From: Rallus limicola
Taxonomy: Eukaryota > Chordata > Aves > Gruiformes > Rallidae
DNA: 64,000 nt
Direction: 5' to 3'
NCBI GenBank assembly: GCA_022605955.1
Contig: JAKCOZ010000005.1
Location: 54,437,762 to 54,501,761, forward strand
Both the position numbers and the translations under genes were made by a program. Within the stretch, counting starts at the first letter, position 1. Each line of letters begins with the position of its first letter. Below the pieces are notes generated by a model. It did no database searches and was not told where the DNA came from. It saw only the letters and a list, made by a program, of their open reading frames with translations. Positions 51,429 through 63,215 of this stretch are shown in pieces.

Positions 51429-51723
51429 ATTGGCCCCCTCGTGACGCCCCGGGGGCTCTGCCCCGCCCGGATTGGGCGCCGCGGACAGCACCCCCATTGG
51501 CCGCAAGGCGGCCGGCGGAACGCATTGGCCAGCCGTCGACGCAGGTAGAGCTACGGAGACTTTTGATTGGAGGTCCTCCGGAGCGCCAGCCGGTTGGTGA
51601 AAGTTGAAGTGAAGTAAACGTTTCCCCGCGGCTGATTGGTGAAGGCTGGATCCGGATGTAGTTCTAGGCGCAGCGATTGGCCGCGATGCGGGGACAGGAA
51701 GAACAACGGCGCCACCTGATTGG
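51429..51723 (-). promoter_or_regulatory. Array of eight CCAAT boxes, one orientation
   Basis: ATTGG on the plus strand (CCAAT on the ARID4A strand) starts at 51429, 51471, 51496, 51524, 51566, 51635, 51676 and 51719. Several have the fuller NF-Y context (GATTGG, CATTGGCC). Four of the seven spacings are 41-43 bp, about four helical turns. A ninth CCAAT in the opposite orientation is at 51385. NF-Y binding is inferred. Confidence 0.8.
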
Positions 51724-51830
51724 AGCTATCCGTCTCTTGGAGACGCGGTGGGGCGTGGACGAGAGGCTGTGAGGGGGGCGGCGAGGGGCGGAGACGGCGT
51801 CCTGCGGCGGCGGCGCCTCGGGCGCGCAGA

Positions 51831-51867
51831 GCGCATGCGCCGCGGTCGGCCTCCCGGCGCCATTTTG
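51831..51867. promoter_or_regulatory. NRF1 palindrome and YY1-like site near the plus-strand start
   Basis: GCGCATGCGC at 51831-51840 is an exact NRF1 core. GGCGCCATTTTG at 51856-51867 matches the YY1 initiator-type motif (AAAATGGCGCC on the minus strand). Their position suggests plus-strand initiation around 51.86-51.92 kb. Confidence 0.55.
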
Positions 51868-51879
51868 CGTGCGGCTCCT

Positions 51880-52340
51880 TCCCATTTTAGGCCGCGGGAG
51901 GAAGGTGGAAGGAGTGGTTGGCGTCCCTCCCGCAGGGGGTGGGGAAGAGCTGCGGGCGCAGGCGACGGGATCGGCAGGGATGCTTCTTCCCGCGCTCCGG
52001 AGAGACCGCGCTTCGATTCCTTCCTGCGGCCCGCTCCCCTTGCCCCGTCGGATGGCGGCCGCGTCGCCCCCTCTCCCGCTCGGCGGCGATGGCGCAGGAG
52101 CGGGCCCGGCCGGACCCGGAAGTGAAGCGGAGGCCGCGAAGGGGTGGTGGCGGCGCCTCTGGCGGCGCGCGGCGGAAACGCCCGTCGGGAGGGCACCGGC
52201 CAGGTGCGGACCAGCCGGCGGCCATCCCCCCGCCGTGGCTCTCCACGCGGAGCCCGCCGGAGTCGAGCGGCGGGGCCGAGGCGGCCCGTCCGCCGCGGTG
52301 GCTGCCGAGTGCCCCAGCAGAGACACCGCCGGGGCTGCAG
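51880..52340 (+). ncRNA. Divergent transcript, candidate exon 1 (5' end approximate)
   Basis: Starts near the NRF1/YY1 sites and ends at the strong donor GGGCTGCAG|GTAGGG (52340/52341). Position and direction match the human lncRNA PSMA3-AS1, which I recall as divergent from ARID4A and running toward PSMA3. It contains an ATG in strong context (GGCGATGG, 52089) with 84 open codons to the donor. The composition (Arg, Pro, Gly, Ala) is what any frame in a CpG island gives, so coding is doubtful. Confidence 0.5.
52116..52124 (+). promoter_or_regulatory. ETS/GABPA site (CCGGAAGTG)
   Basis: Exact high-affinity ETS core in the CpG island, inside the candidate plus-strand exon 1. Confidence 0.45.
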
Positions 52341-53451
52341 GTAGGGGCTGCCGGCGCCGCCCGCGCCGCTCTCCCCTCACGCCGGTCCCGCGGGCGGGGC
52401 GCGGGCGGCGGCGCTTCCCTCGGAGGGAGGCGTTGCTCAGTCGCCATTAATCATCCCCTACCGCTCGTGACGCGTTCGGGGCGAAGCCCGGGCGGGGGGA
52501 CGTGACCGTCTCTTGCAGCCCTGTCGTTCCTGCCGGCGGTTGTGGCGGCAGCCTGGCCTCCTGCCAGGCGGCTGAGGTCATCCCTTCGCGGGAAGGCGCA
52601 GCGTTGCTGGGCACTGAGCGCTTCTCGGGGTGCGTGGGGGGGGGGAACGTAGTTCTGTCCGCTCCTGGCGTGCCTGTGACGGGGCTCTGAGGGTGCGCGC
52701 TTACGGGCCAGGGGCTCTGCCCCTGTCAGAGCTTGTCTTTAAGGGAATCTGCGGCTAAAGGCTAACCAGAACTGTTCGCAGTTACTAACAAGCCTATTGT
52801 TGATTTTATATGTGTAATTTTAACACTAGATTCACGTTTTGACTCTCAATATAAAATTTGCTCCGTGGCTGAACCTAACACAGGTCTACTATTACACAAA
52901 GTAACAGGGCATCTGTTTAATCGTGCTCAAGCCATAGTTTGGGTTTAGCCAGAGCGGCAGAGGAGGTGCCAGACTGCACAGTTAAAAGGTCTGTGGTGCT
53001 CGTTTCATAGGAACCGATTTTTAGTTTAGGTGTAGTTTTCATGTAAGTTCTCTCATGAAAACATGTTTGTTTTACAGAGGACAGTTGTGGAGGGAGCTCG
53101 TGCTGTTAGATGAGCTCTTAAGGTTTAAGAAGACATGTTTAGGATCAGGTACAGGAGATGTTTAACGTGTTTACTGTAGCTCGAGAGTTCTGGCGTTTTG
53201 ATCAGGGTTGTATATCTAAAGATGTATACAAATTGTATAAAGGTTTGAGGTATTTTAGTGCTGAGGGAACTTTAATTCTGTGCTGCAGTTCCACTTTATG
53301 CAGTGAATAAACTGAAGAACAAATTATTGTTTTGGGTTACACGTAATATACTTTAATGTTTAAAAAAAACCACACCATGAATTTCTGATCTCTCTAACCA
53401 GGGAATGTATTGATCAAATCATGATTTAGATTCTGCCTCTTTTTTTTCCAG

Positions 53452-53512
53452 GCACAACTTGTATCTCTGTACTGAGTATAGTACTGTTCAATAAATAACA
53501 GTTTGTGACAAA
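53452..53512 (+). ncRNA. Divergent transcript, candidate terminal exon
   Basis: Acceptor CTTTTTTTTCCAG|G at 53451/53452 is among the best in the window. AATAAA follows at 53490-53495, predicting cleavage near 53510. Joined to the 52340 donor, the 84-codon frame adds seven codons (AQLVSLY) and stops. This gives a compact two-exon polyadenylated model. Expression is not shown by sequence. Confidence 0.4.
53490..53495 (+). terminator. Plus-strand polyadenylation signal AATAAA
   Basis: Exact signal 38 bp into the candidate terminal exon of the divergent transcript. Another AATAAA upstream (about 53306) lies before the acceptor, in the intron. Confidence 0.4.
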
Positions 53513-53540
53513 ACTAATCAGTCTTGTTTCTGATTTCTAG

Positions 53541-53665
53541 CAGAAAAATCCTGACCACCTGGATGTATCTCTGACAGCTAGAATGCTTAGAAAGTTCACG
53601 GCGCTTCACCCATCTAGCTGTTGTGAGCAAAAAGGACCTTTGTATGCAGTCAGTCAGCAGGAGAG
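53541..53665 (+). ncRNA. Divergent transcript, candidate alternative exon
   Basis: Acceptor CTGATTTCTAG|CAG (a NAGNAG pair) and donor GGAGAG|GTGACT. Spliced to the 52340 donor, all 41 codons stay open. Unproven; could be an alternative exon of the same RNA or chance. Confidence 0.25.
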
Positions 53666-56600
53666 GTGACTTGTTCTTTTATGGTATTTAAAGCACCTAA
53701 GAATGCCAAGCTAGACAGCTCAACAAAGAGCATAAACATTCTCACGCAACTTAGGGATGATGTCTAGTGTAATGGAATGAAAAAGCTGTGCTTTTGGCAA
53801 GCCAGAGAAAGGGTGTAATTCTGGCTTGAAACAACTTTTCATTGGAATACAGGCTTCAGGACTCAAGAGTTAGGCCGTGATATTTAAATTTTACATCTTA
53901 AATGGCAGCATTAAGTAGCCTCGAGAATACAGGATAGCTGAGCTATGCTGGCTCCTCACAGCTGTGCCCTTTCCCCCAGTGCCATCCCAAATAGGGAAGC
54001 AGTTGAAATGAGTGGGAGAAATGAGCAGTGGATGTTGTTGTGAGCTGCTCTGGTTACTCTGTGAAGTTAACACTTCAGAAGCCTCTTGAATGAGACGGGT
54101 GCAGTAAGTTCTTTTAGTATCTAATTTCTGTGCTATAAAGTAGAAGGAAATGTCATTGTGCAAAGCAGCAGTGCTTGTATTATGTGTATCTTGATAGTAC
54201 TAAAGGTCTTGTAGAAGCAGTGCAGGAGTTGTGTGTGGGGATAAAATTTTTGGTCTGAAGTTTGTGCAAACTAGCATAAGACTGCCTCTCTTAAACCAGT
54301 TAGCACAAAAGCATCATGGCACTCTAAGCATGCCACTCATCTTTGGTCATTAATTCTAGAACTTAGTGGATGGCTGCAAATAACAATGTACTTTAAATCT
54401 CTTTGCTGTGTTAGAGTGGAATGTAGAGATTTTGGCCAAATTATGTGCACTTGATAGGAATGGCTGTGTTTTATGGTATACTTTATAAGAATAGCAGAGT
54501 AACTGTTGAATATGTTGTGTGGATTCCTTGAAGAGACAAAATAAATGAGGAGAGAGATTTCTGGGGTAAGCAAGATGTTTTAATTCTGTAGTCACATACT
54601 GCATTTATGCATAGGTAAAATTACTTGGAATAGACATACAATCACAGCCAAAATATTCTATAAAGATTAGAAATATGGATTCTTCTAACATTGAGCTGCT
54701 TTGTATATAATGAAATACTACAGTACTTTTTGCCAGACTGCAGATGTTCAGAAGAGTTCTAGCTGCTTCTATTTTTGTCTCAAGTGTTTAGTTCTCCTTT
54801 TTTTTTTTTTTTTCTTTCTAAATGCTCTTCCCCTTGGTGTTTCTATTCTGTAAGTAAACAGGCAACACTTTTTCCAGTGGTGGTTGAGCAAGCATCTGCC
54901 TTGTGGTTCAGAATCTCTGTGGGACCACTGTATTTCTGTACGAATGAAGGTCGTGTGTATGCTTCCCACAGAGCTTTATTACCTAAGTGATTGCAAACTG
55001 CTCAGACAAGGGTGTGATAAGAAGTTGTGAGCTACTTACTGTGTGGGTATAAAGGAAGAAAATCATAACAACTGTGAAGCTGACAACAGAAAAGTTCAGT
55101 TACTAATGGAAGTTTAAAGTCTTTACTAGTTGTGGAGAAAACACTTTAACTATGAGCAATAAGTTCCTTCATGTTTATTTCTGTATGTGAGAGAGAGAGA
55201 ACAAAACCCACCAACAATACACCTGGTATGTGAAATGCTTGCCTGTGGTTTCCCTAGTTCTGGCACCTTCCTGGCCCCATGTTCAGAAAAACAGGTATTT
55301 AGTTATTCCAACACAGCTCTGCATGCTGGCTGTCATTATTTCACTGGGAGCGTTGTTGCCAGAGAAGGCACAAAGTCCAACAACCCTTAGGAAGCCTGAA
55401 TTGGCTCATTGTAGCTCCTGAAGCTTAGCAGTGGTTCCTTGAACCCAGCATGGGTGGGTTTGTTTTGTAGCAGTGCTGTATCTCTTCCGGATAGGAATAA
55501 TCACAAAAATATTTACAACGCAGAGCGCTGTGTCATAAATATTTGTGTGAGGAAAATCTCAGAATCAGGTTTCCCCTCAGCTCTGCAGCTAACAATATTA
55601 TTCACTCTGTAGCTGTGTTTTCCAGTAAAATGATGTGTTATGCTCAGCTTGTCAGAACAGCTCTTGTTAGCAGCTTCAGAGATCTCCAGGGAGAACCAGT
55701 CCCATTTTTACTGAATAAACTATGTCCAGACTTTGTTGTGCTTTGTGGCTGCAGATCTTAACTACAATCCCATGTGTTAGAAAATGTGTGCAGAAATCAG
55801 TGATGCATTAACTGATGTGTGTTACTGAGCAGCTTATGGCCAAGCAAAGAGCTTTTAGTTCTCAACTGATGTAACTGTTGCTTTCGTCCTGGGCTGTTAG
55901 CTGTGTGGGGGTGTTCTGGCACATATCATGCAATCTTTTAATTCCAAGTGTAAAATGTTCCTTTTCTTAAAAAAAAAAAAAAGACTGATTTGGTAATCCT
56001 GTGTTTGGACAGAGTAAGAGCTGTATTGTAAGAGACTGTTTTTATTCTTTCTGGTATCTAATTTTCTATTATGATAGCTAACATATTTCTACCAGATGTT
56101 AATGTTAGCTAACTTAGCAACTATGGAAGAAGGGTGCCCACTGCCAGAGTTTACTTAAGATTGGAGTCTAAAGCCAGTTTCTGCATGTTTTCTCATGTGC
56201 TGCTAAATTATCTGAATAGAGATGTTTCTCTTCTGTTGCCAAGCAAAGAGATGCAAGATCTGGAATCTGATTACAAATCCCCTTAATTTCCTGTATTGTT
56301 TCTAAAGGCTACAAGTTCATGTTGGTGACAATAGTGAGGCTGTCGCAGCTACACCGGGGAAGTCACGCAGTGTTGCAGAACAGTAGTGCACAGTACTACA
56401 GAGAAGCTGAAGATTTTACACACTGGCTTTAATTTAGATGTGGCAAAGGACTTGACTTGTCATCATCTGCAGTCAAGAGACCTGTCTTGTAAAAGTAGGT
56501 GTTTGAAGTAACATGACAGCTTAGTTACTGTTCTGGGTGGTAGTGTTACTCCATGTGGCTGCTGAAGGATAGCATTCTCATGTGTTTTTCACAGTAACAG

Positions 56601-59600
56601 TTTCTAAATGCCAGCTGTAAAGGCAAAGGATTAGATCTACCTGTTGTGAGTCATCAACCCTTCTGTTTCAGGCTTTTGTCATGGGCACAAGACACTAGTT
56701 CGTACTAGAAATATATCCTATGCATGTGCACATGCACATACAGGCTGTGTTAGTGCATCAGCCATTCCAGCAGTGTAAACTTTAATTTTTAAAAACTCCC
56801 TGTACTCTTTAACTGGCTTCCAAATTACCTTGCAGCACGCAGCTTTTTTTTTCCACCCCCCCTGGTTTTTGAGCTGTAGACATTACTTCTGATGTAAACA
56901 TTCTGTCTGTGAAAGCTTTGATCTTTCAAGGTGAAAAGAGATGGTTTTTTTCTACTGGAAAAGTGGTTTTCTGTATAAATACAGTCAGCCACCAGTCTGC
57001 AGAGCAAATAGAGTTTTAGTGTTCCTGAGATAAATTTAAGTTGAAAACATTTAAACTTGCATCTGAATCTCTAGTCTGTATTCTTCCTGACAGAGTTGAA
57101 TCTTGTTTAGAAATACTACTGCTTAAATAGCCTCCTGCCTAAATCAGACATTCTGGGTAAAACTTGAATGCAAAACCCGTGATTTTGGGAGTGGCAACTA
57201 CATATTTAATTGCTGTGAAAACTAACAGGAAAGTCTTGAAAGTTTTAACATTTAAATGAGGTGGTATTTGAAGAACCTCACTGCCATCTTCTGCACTAAG
57301 CCTCTGAAATAGAAGGCATTCCTCCTTAAATATTTCACTTTTAATAACTACTTTAGAGCAAGTGTGGTCACTTCTTTAGCCTTTTGTGATAACCAGCCTG
57401 GGAGTAAATTCATACTGAATAGGGATCTCCAAAATGTTGGTTGCTGCTGACATTGGAGAACTGAAATACACTGTTGTTTCACTTTGGCACAGAGAACTCA
57501 CTTGGGCTGGATTAGGTTCTTGATAACTGTTGGTAGATTCAGTGTTCTTGGCTTTCAGAAATAGTTTTGAGTGATGTCATGGCCAAGAATCTTCCTCACA
57601 TTCTACCTGTTGCTAGCTTCTATCTTGGGAGGCTTAACAAACCACCACCCCACAGATAGAGAGTTCTTGCTGCAGAAGCAGCCATTAAAAAGTACAGAGA
57701 AGCAATAAAGCTGTTGGAGCTATGCTGTACATAATACACACAAGCTTTTTCAGACCCTGGGAAGGGACTTGCTCAGTTTGAATTTTCACTAAACATCTCT
57801 TTCTGGACTTGTAGAGATCTAAAAAAAAGCTTTTGAGTACTGATGCCAGCATAGGTGTCAGTCTCAAGCTTGTCAGCACTGATAAGCTGTTGATTAAAAT
57901 AATGGATTGTTACAGGTGCAGGTTGTAGAGCAACATGATCCAACTGAATTGGGATGGTAGAGGCATGATCCTTCCTTGTAACTGTCTCTGTAAAGCACTG
58001 TGTATTCCCCTCACAGCACGTAGCATGAAGAAGCAACTGCTGATTTTGCAAAGCATGGCTGCTCAGCAAAAGCAAGCTTGTGAAGGCAGTGGTCACACAG
58101 CCTGCCTTTTCTACAGCTTCTGCTTGTCTGAATTACATCCATCACTCACTCAGGGCTAACTTCTCAGCCTCAACTAAAAAGACTAGTGTTGGTCAGTATT
58201 CTTTTTTTTAATTAATGCCTGCAATCTTTTGAATTAGATGGGTTTTAGCTAGAAGTAGCTGCTCTTAGTAAGAATCTACAGTCTGACCAGTGATTAATAT
58301 TTTTTTCTGTTTAGCCACCTTTTCAAAAGATACTTTTTTGTGTCTGTTGTTTGGAGGCTGTTATTACAGGTAGATAATTTCCAGGTGGCCAGGGAGTTGG
58401 CTGACTCTTCAACACTGTGTAATGCACACTTAACCTTTGAATTAATTGCAAGACTGTACTGCTTGCAAGAGGTTTCTAACTTCAGGAGTAAGCTTTTTCC
58501 TGCAGTTCTGGGTAGTCTGTACAGCTGTAAACAGAATCACTGAAATGAGCTGTGTTGTGATGGCCAGAACTCTGAAAGAACAAATTGCATGTCTTTTAGG
58601 ACAATTCAATTATTCTGGATCAATGAAAGATCTTTTTGTTAACGTGGGAGTGATCTCTTCCTTGCAAGCAGCACAACAGGATGAACTGATACAAGCATTG
58701 AAACAAACTTTTAGCCAGTGGTGAACCAACTGACAGGAAACATTATGCTACATTTTGCCTCCTAAAACAGTATTTCAGATTTTTTCCTGTTACTGGTGTA
58801 TGTAGGGAAGTATTTGGAGGGGGGTGTCTCTCGTGGTATGTCTGAAACTCAGGGAAACAACTAGAATTAGAGCTAAAACAGCTTTCTGTAAGCATTCTGT
58901 TAAAGTCATCTAGGGCTTCCTTTGCTGCTCCTGACACCTGCTGATGTAGTCTAATATAAAAGGTCTCTGTCCTTCCCTGCAATAATGAAATTGGCAGATC
59001 TGCTTCTCTAAAAGTCTCACAAAAAAAGGTAAATTTAACTTAAAACAACTTAGGCATCACTTGGGTGGGTTATGGGCTTTTATGTTTGTGTTTGGGATGT
59101 ATCAGCTTCTGGGTGAATTTACTATAACTGAACCTGCTATTAATCTGTCCCAGTTGCATCTTAACAAATGTGTTTTGGATATGCAGACAACATGCATATC
59201 TCATGATATCTAACTCTGTGCAGCACTAAACCACCCCACGTTCTTTCTAAACTCTGAGTTGGCTTGTCTTATGTTGTCACCTAAAATGGTATTTTCAGTG
59301 GGAAATTCTTATGCTACCCTTAGGGGGGGACTTCAGGGGTGTCAGCTTTTCCTGTATCTGATTCTATGCACATGTTTGGGCTATAAGCTATGTGATGCTG
59401 CTGGCAGCTTTATTCTAGTTGTCCATTTTTGGTTGGCACAGCAACTTGTGAGAGGCAGTTTTAAACAACTGTTTGAGAGCCCTTTAATAGCAGTGTACTA
59501 AAGATGAAAGCACTGCATGGTGCCTGCTTGGTTCATAGGGAATTAGGGGGGTGGTTTTGTGATTGTGTGCACTATGTTCTCAAATACTACATTGTATTTA

Positions 59601-62600
59601 CCATATCTACCACCCCAGGAGATGGAATAGGTAGGAGGTTCTTTTCTGATGGAAAGTTACAAGCTGTTGGTGTCTCAAAGTAGCTCTTGCTTCTTAAGTA
59701 AAAGCAAGTTCCTTGCTACATGTAACTTGAAAACCTGGTGGGTGAAGGAAAAGCTAGTCCTTGTCTTAGAGGCACATGCTGCTGAAAGAAAATGAGGGGG
59801 AGAGAACAGTCTCTGTATTGTATTTTTGGTGCTATTACAGTCATGTAATTGTCATGACAACTAATTCTATTTTTCTCTTCAGGATCTTGAAACTGCAGCT
59901 AATTTTAAGGTCATGGCATCTTCCAGCTGTGACAAATGCTTAAGCTACATTGTTGAATTTGCAGGTTTGTGTTCCCTGCTATGATTAGAGTTTTATCTTC
60001 AAGGAAGATCTTGCAAAACAGTGTATGTAGCTACTCCGGATCTCTCTCCTTAAGGGTGATTGGGAATACATAAGCAGAAAGCATCAACCAGTGTGGTGTC
60101 TCTGTGGACAGTCAGGGTTTTAGGACATGGGGCTCTTAACCTCAGGCCATCAAGCTATTTGTGGTGATGAGAAGGAAGTAAGGAATGACGTGATGCTTGG
60201 CATACTTCAGATCTGCATGAGACACGTTTCCTTTCTGAGAGTCAGCACCAAATACAGATTAGTAGTATTTCTTGTAGAGATACCCTTATGGATAATTGCT
60301 TAATTGTACTATCATTTCATCAGCAGTACTAGTCAGTTGTAATGAAGGTGTTATCCAAACCAGTAACTTTTATGGTTGTGTAAAGGTAGCATAAACAATG
60401 AAAACTGATTATCCTGCTGCAATGGTCTAAAATTGATTTTTGAACTCTGCAAGTCCAGTTGCACACTTGAAAATCTGTCCTGGTGCAGTCATGGCAGTTC
60501 ATGAAAGTAAACCAATACTAGAGCCTTATTTTTTAACTTGTTGCCTGCAGCTCACTATAGTGCCCTTCATTCTCCTGAACAAAGCTTCTGTATGTAGACT
60601 TGCTGACTAAATTATAACAGGGAATGTGACACATCCAGTCCTGTTAAATATCACAGCAGTGATTCATCAGGTGCTGAGTAACAGTCAGTAGATGTATGAG
60701 ACTTGAGGGGAGAGGAAGCATCTTACTGTACAGCCTCCTCTCATGTCACTGTTGCATCTATGTAATTCTAAAATACCCTCTGGTGGAGGGATAACATCTG
60801 AGCTAAGAGATGAGTTGGTATGTAGAGTCTTATTTTCTGGTTTTCTGTTAAGACCTAAAGCACAGGCTTTAATAAAAGAAAACAACCAAAAATAAATCCA
60901 AACAGAAAACTCTGAAGAGTTTCAGCATGGCAAGAACTAGTTTTACATTCCAAGTGGGTATGTGACTTTCTGCTCTACTACATATTCCCATAAATGGCCA
61001 GAGTCCGGACTAAGTGGGTTCCTTGTGAAGCCTGAAGCAAGAAGTGCTGCTTACTTACTGTGGGCTAATTATGCTTCTCTGATCTCTTCAGAACTGAAAC
61101 TTCCAGTGCTTTGGGCAGAAATAATCACAATGAGACTGTTAAGAACCACACTGTGATTCAAGCTTCTGATTCAGAAATTTACCCTGCCCATGGGTTAGCT
61201 TTGCAATGCACTTTCAAATTTTGGTGTTAATGTCAAGTTACAATTGGCCAATTTCAAGCCAATTATAAACACATTTTAGGGAAGGGGATCCAAGCCCTCT
61301 TTCTGTAGGAAAGCATCCTGCCTTTGCTGCTGAAGGCTGGTTCTAGAAGCCTTGCTGCATGGACTGCTGCTGTTCTGTTGTACTGGGCCTGTGAGCACTG
61401 CAAGCAGCTCTGAAACTGGGCTGCCCTAGTCCCTGGTGTGTTAGACAGGGAGCTCTGAGTGAGCTTACTTAACCTTACGATGTTTAAGTAGCAACATGTT
61501 CCTGTATCTCAAGGAACACTTCTAGAGCTGATTCTGAGCATGCATACCTCCTTCCTCCAGACATGCCCTGCAGCTGAAGCTATAGGAGACTCACTGGTAG
61601 GAGCTGTCAAGTTTTTGCTTTAGCTACCTGCTCAGTTCTTGTTCTCTGGGCTTAAATCAAACACCTCCCCCTGCAAAAGAGACTGTCTACACTACAGTTG
61701 CATTTTTTCCCTAGTCTTGTACTTACAACAGAATCTTTGCTAAAATCAAGCTGCTTTTTTTGGTTGAGATTTAATGTGTTTATTTTGTTCTGTAGTCCTG
61801 TCTTAAATAAGCTAGAGCCCTTCTGGATCTTAGCTTTCACTAGCCTCAGCACTATATATTTAACACTAAAAGACACATGTCTTCACCATTTAAAGTCTAA
61901 TCCTGTGCATTTTTAAGTCTTGATAGGGTCAGTGTTGCTGTGAATAGCTATCTCTTGGACTTCTTCCCCCTATTCAACTTCTGCTGTTTGACACAGTACT
62001 AATTCTCAATATCAAAATTCCTCCAAGTTGGCATTTATTCTACTAGGTGTGGACTAAATTAGTGAAACAGTATGATGGCTAACTTCAAATCAATTTTTCC
62101 AGGTTTTCTTCTTGATATTCTTCTGAATAAATGCACAATGTTTTTTTCCTGCTGTTTTTTAAAGCTCCAGTTGTGCCCTCTTTCCCCAGCTGCAGTCAAT
62201 GGAAACTATTTTTTTCTTTACCATAGATAGAGATCAATTCTCATAAATAGGTTGAATTCTGGTAACTTATTTAATTTGGAAAATCTGACACTACCAGTCA
62301 CCTTGGCATTGTTTAACTCCACATTGCTGAGACAGGCATGACAGCTGTGCAGCACTGTGCACTACAGTCCACTGCAAAGTGTACATACTCTTAAGTTGCT
62401 TCTCATTGGACTTGACTACACACTTTTCCACAAGGAGCAAATCAGAGCATGGTTCTTCAGAGGAGCTTTTTAACTGGCTAAAGAGAACATGGCAACTTGG
62501 AAACTCTGAGTAAGCAAGTAGGTGGCTCTGTTCATACCTGTCTCTCTACAGATTTGGCAACATTTTCCTTCTGCTTTATTGTGTAAATACACATGACTGA

Positions 62601-63190
62601 TCTTGCTCTTCTCACTTAAGCCTGACTTGTATAATTCTTGCTACAGTTCCTGTCCCTGAAAGGATGGGATGGCTGTGTGTAGCCACACACATGCAAATGC
62701 CTTTTAATTCCATTACCAGCTTGTTACCAGTGTGTACTAAATAAACATATGAAGAGAATGGGGTAGTTCTGCTGTCATATACAGTGTGTAAAAGGATCAG
62801 CCCTCATGAGTTTCTCCTGACTGGCACTTGCTAATGACTAAAACAGCTGAAATTCAGCCTGGAGAAGTGCATTGCAGCAGCCAAGGCTGACCCTGGTGTG
62901 TAACAGCAGTACTGCTGCTTCAGGGGGAGGCGTGAAGGGTAGGTGGCTGTCACAGCACCGTGAGCCTTGGCTCAGGCAGGCCTGACCAGAGTTCCAGTCC
63001 CCACTGAAAGCTACATCCAGCCAGAGGCAAGAGTGTGGGTAGCGTGACTCTTAAGCCTGAGATGGTCACTAAGTCACTCTACTGACTTTCTCTTGTGACA
63101 AAAAGGAAGTAGAACCCTTATCTTACAATCCCATATTTCCTTCATCTCTGTTCTGACACACAGTACTGCTGCTGCTTGATGATGCTGGCC
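53666..63190. other. Intergenic interval between ARID4A promoter and PSMA3
   Basis: About 9.5 kb of unique, moderately AT-rich DNA with no CR1 or other recognised repeat. Apart from the candidate plus-strand exon at 59.9 kb and the open frames at 58.34-58.72 kb, I see no gene. Confidence 0.55.
59883..59964 (+). ncRNA. Divergent transcript, candidate distal exon
   Basis: Acceptor TTTTTCTCTTCAG|GATC and donor TTTGCAG|GTTTGT bound 82 bp. It would suit a longer PSMA3-AS1-like isoform reaching toward PSMA3. No conserved protein is recognisable. Confidence 0.25.
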
Positions 63191-63203
63191 TATATGCTTT
63201 TGA

Positions 63204-63209
63204 AATAAA
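63204..63209 (+). terminator. Plus-strand AATAAA opposing the PSMA3 3' end
   Basis: Exact signal pointing toward PSMA3. If a long divergent transcript crosses the interval, it could end here, tail to tail with PSMA3. Confidence 0.25.
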
Positions 63210-63215
63210 AGCTAA

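Larger units (their letters stand above)
50280..52690. promoter_or_regulatory. CpG island, bidirectional ARID4A promoter
   Basis: Continuous GC- and CpG-dense stretch covering ARID4A exon 1, intron 1 and the divergent plus-strand exon. The core between the two start regions (51.42-51.72 kb) is less GC-extreme and packed with CCAAT boxes. No TATA box was seen in either direction, as is usual for housekeeping chromatin genes. Confidence 0.85.

Noticed and set aside
50810..51430. 206-codon minus-strand frame over ARID4A exon 1
   Set aside because: Its ATG overlaps a CCAAT box, upstream of any likely start site. The frame crosses the exon 1 donor and hits a stop in exon 2 when spliced, so it is 5' UTR and intron.
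51664..52505. Several long overlapping reading frames (up to about 240 codons) on both strands of the CpG island
   Set aside because: Very high GC depletes stop codons in all frames at once. Their composition (Arg, Pro, Gly, Ala) is that of the island, and no domain is recognisable. Only the frame that fits a splice donor at 52340 was kept, with caution.
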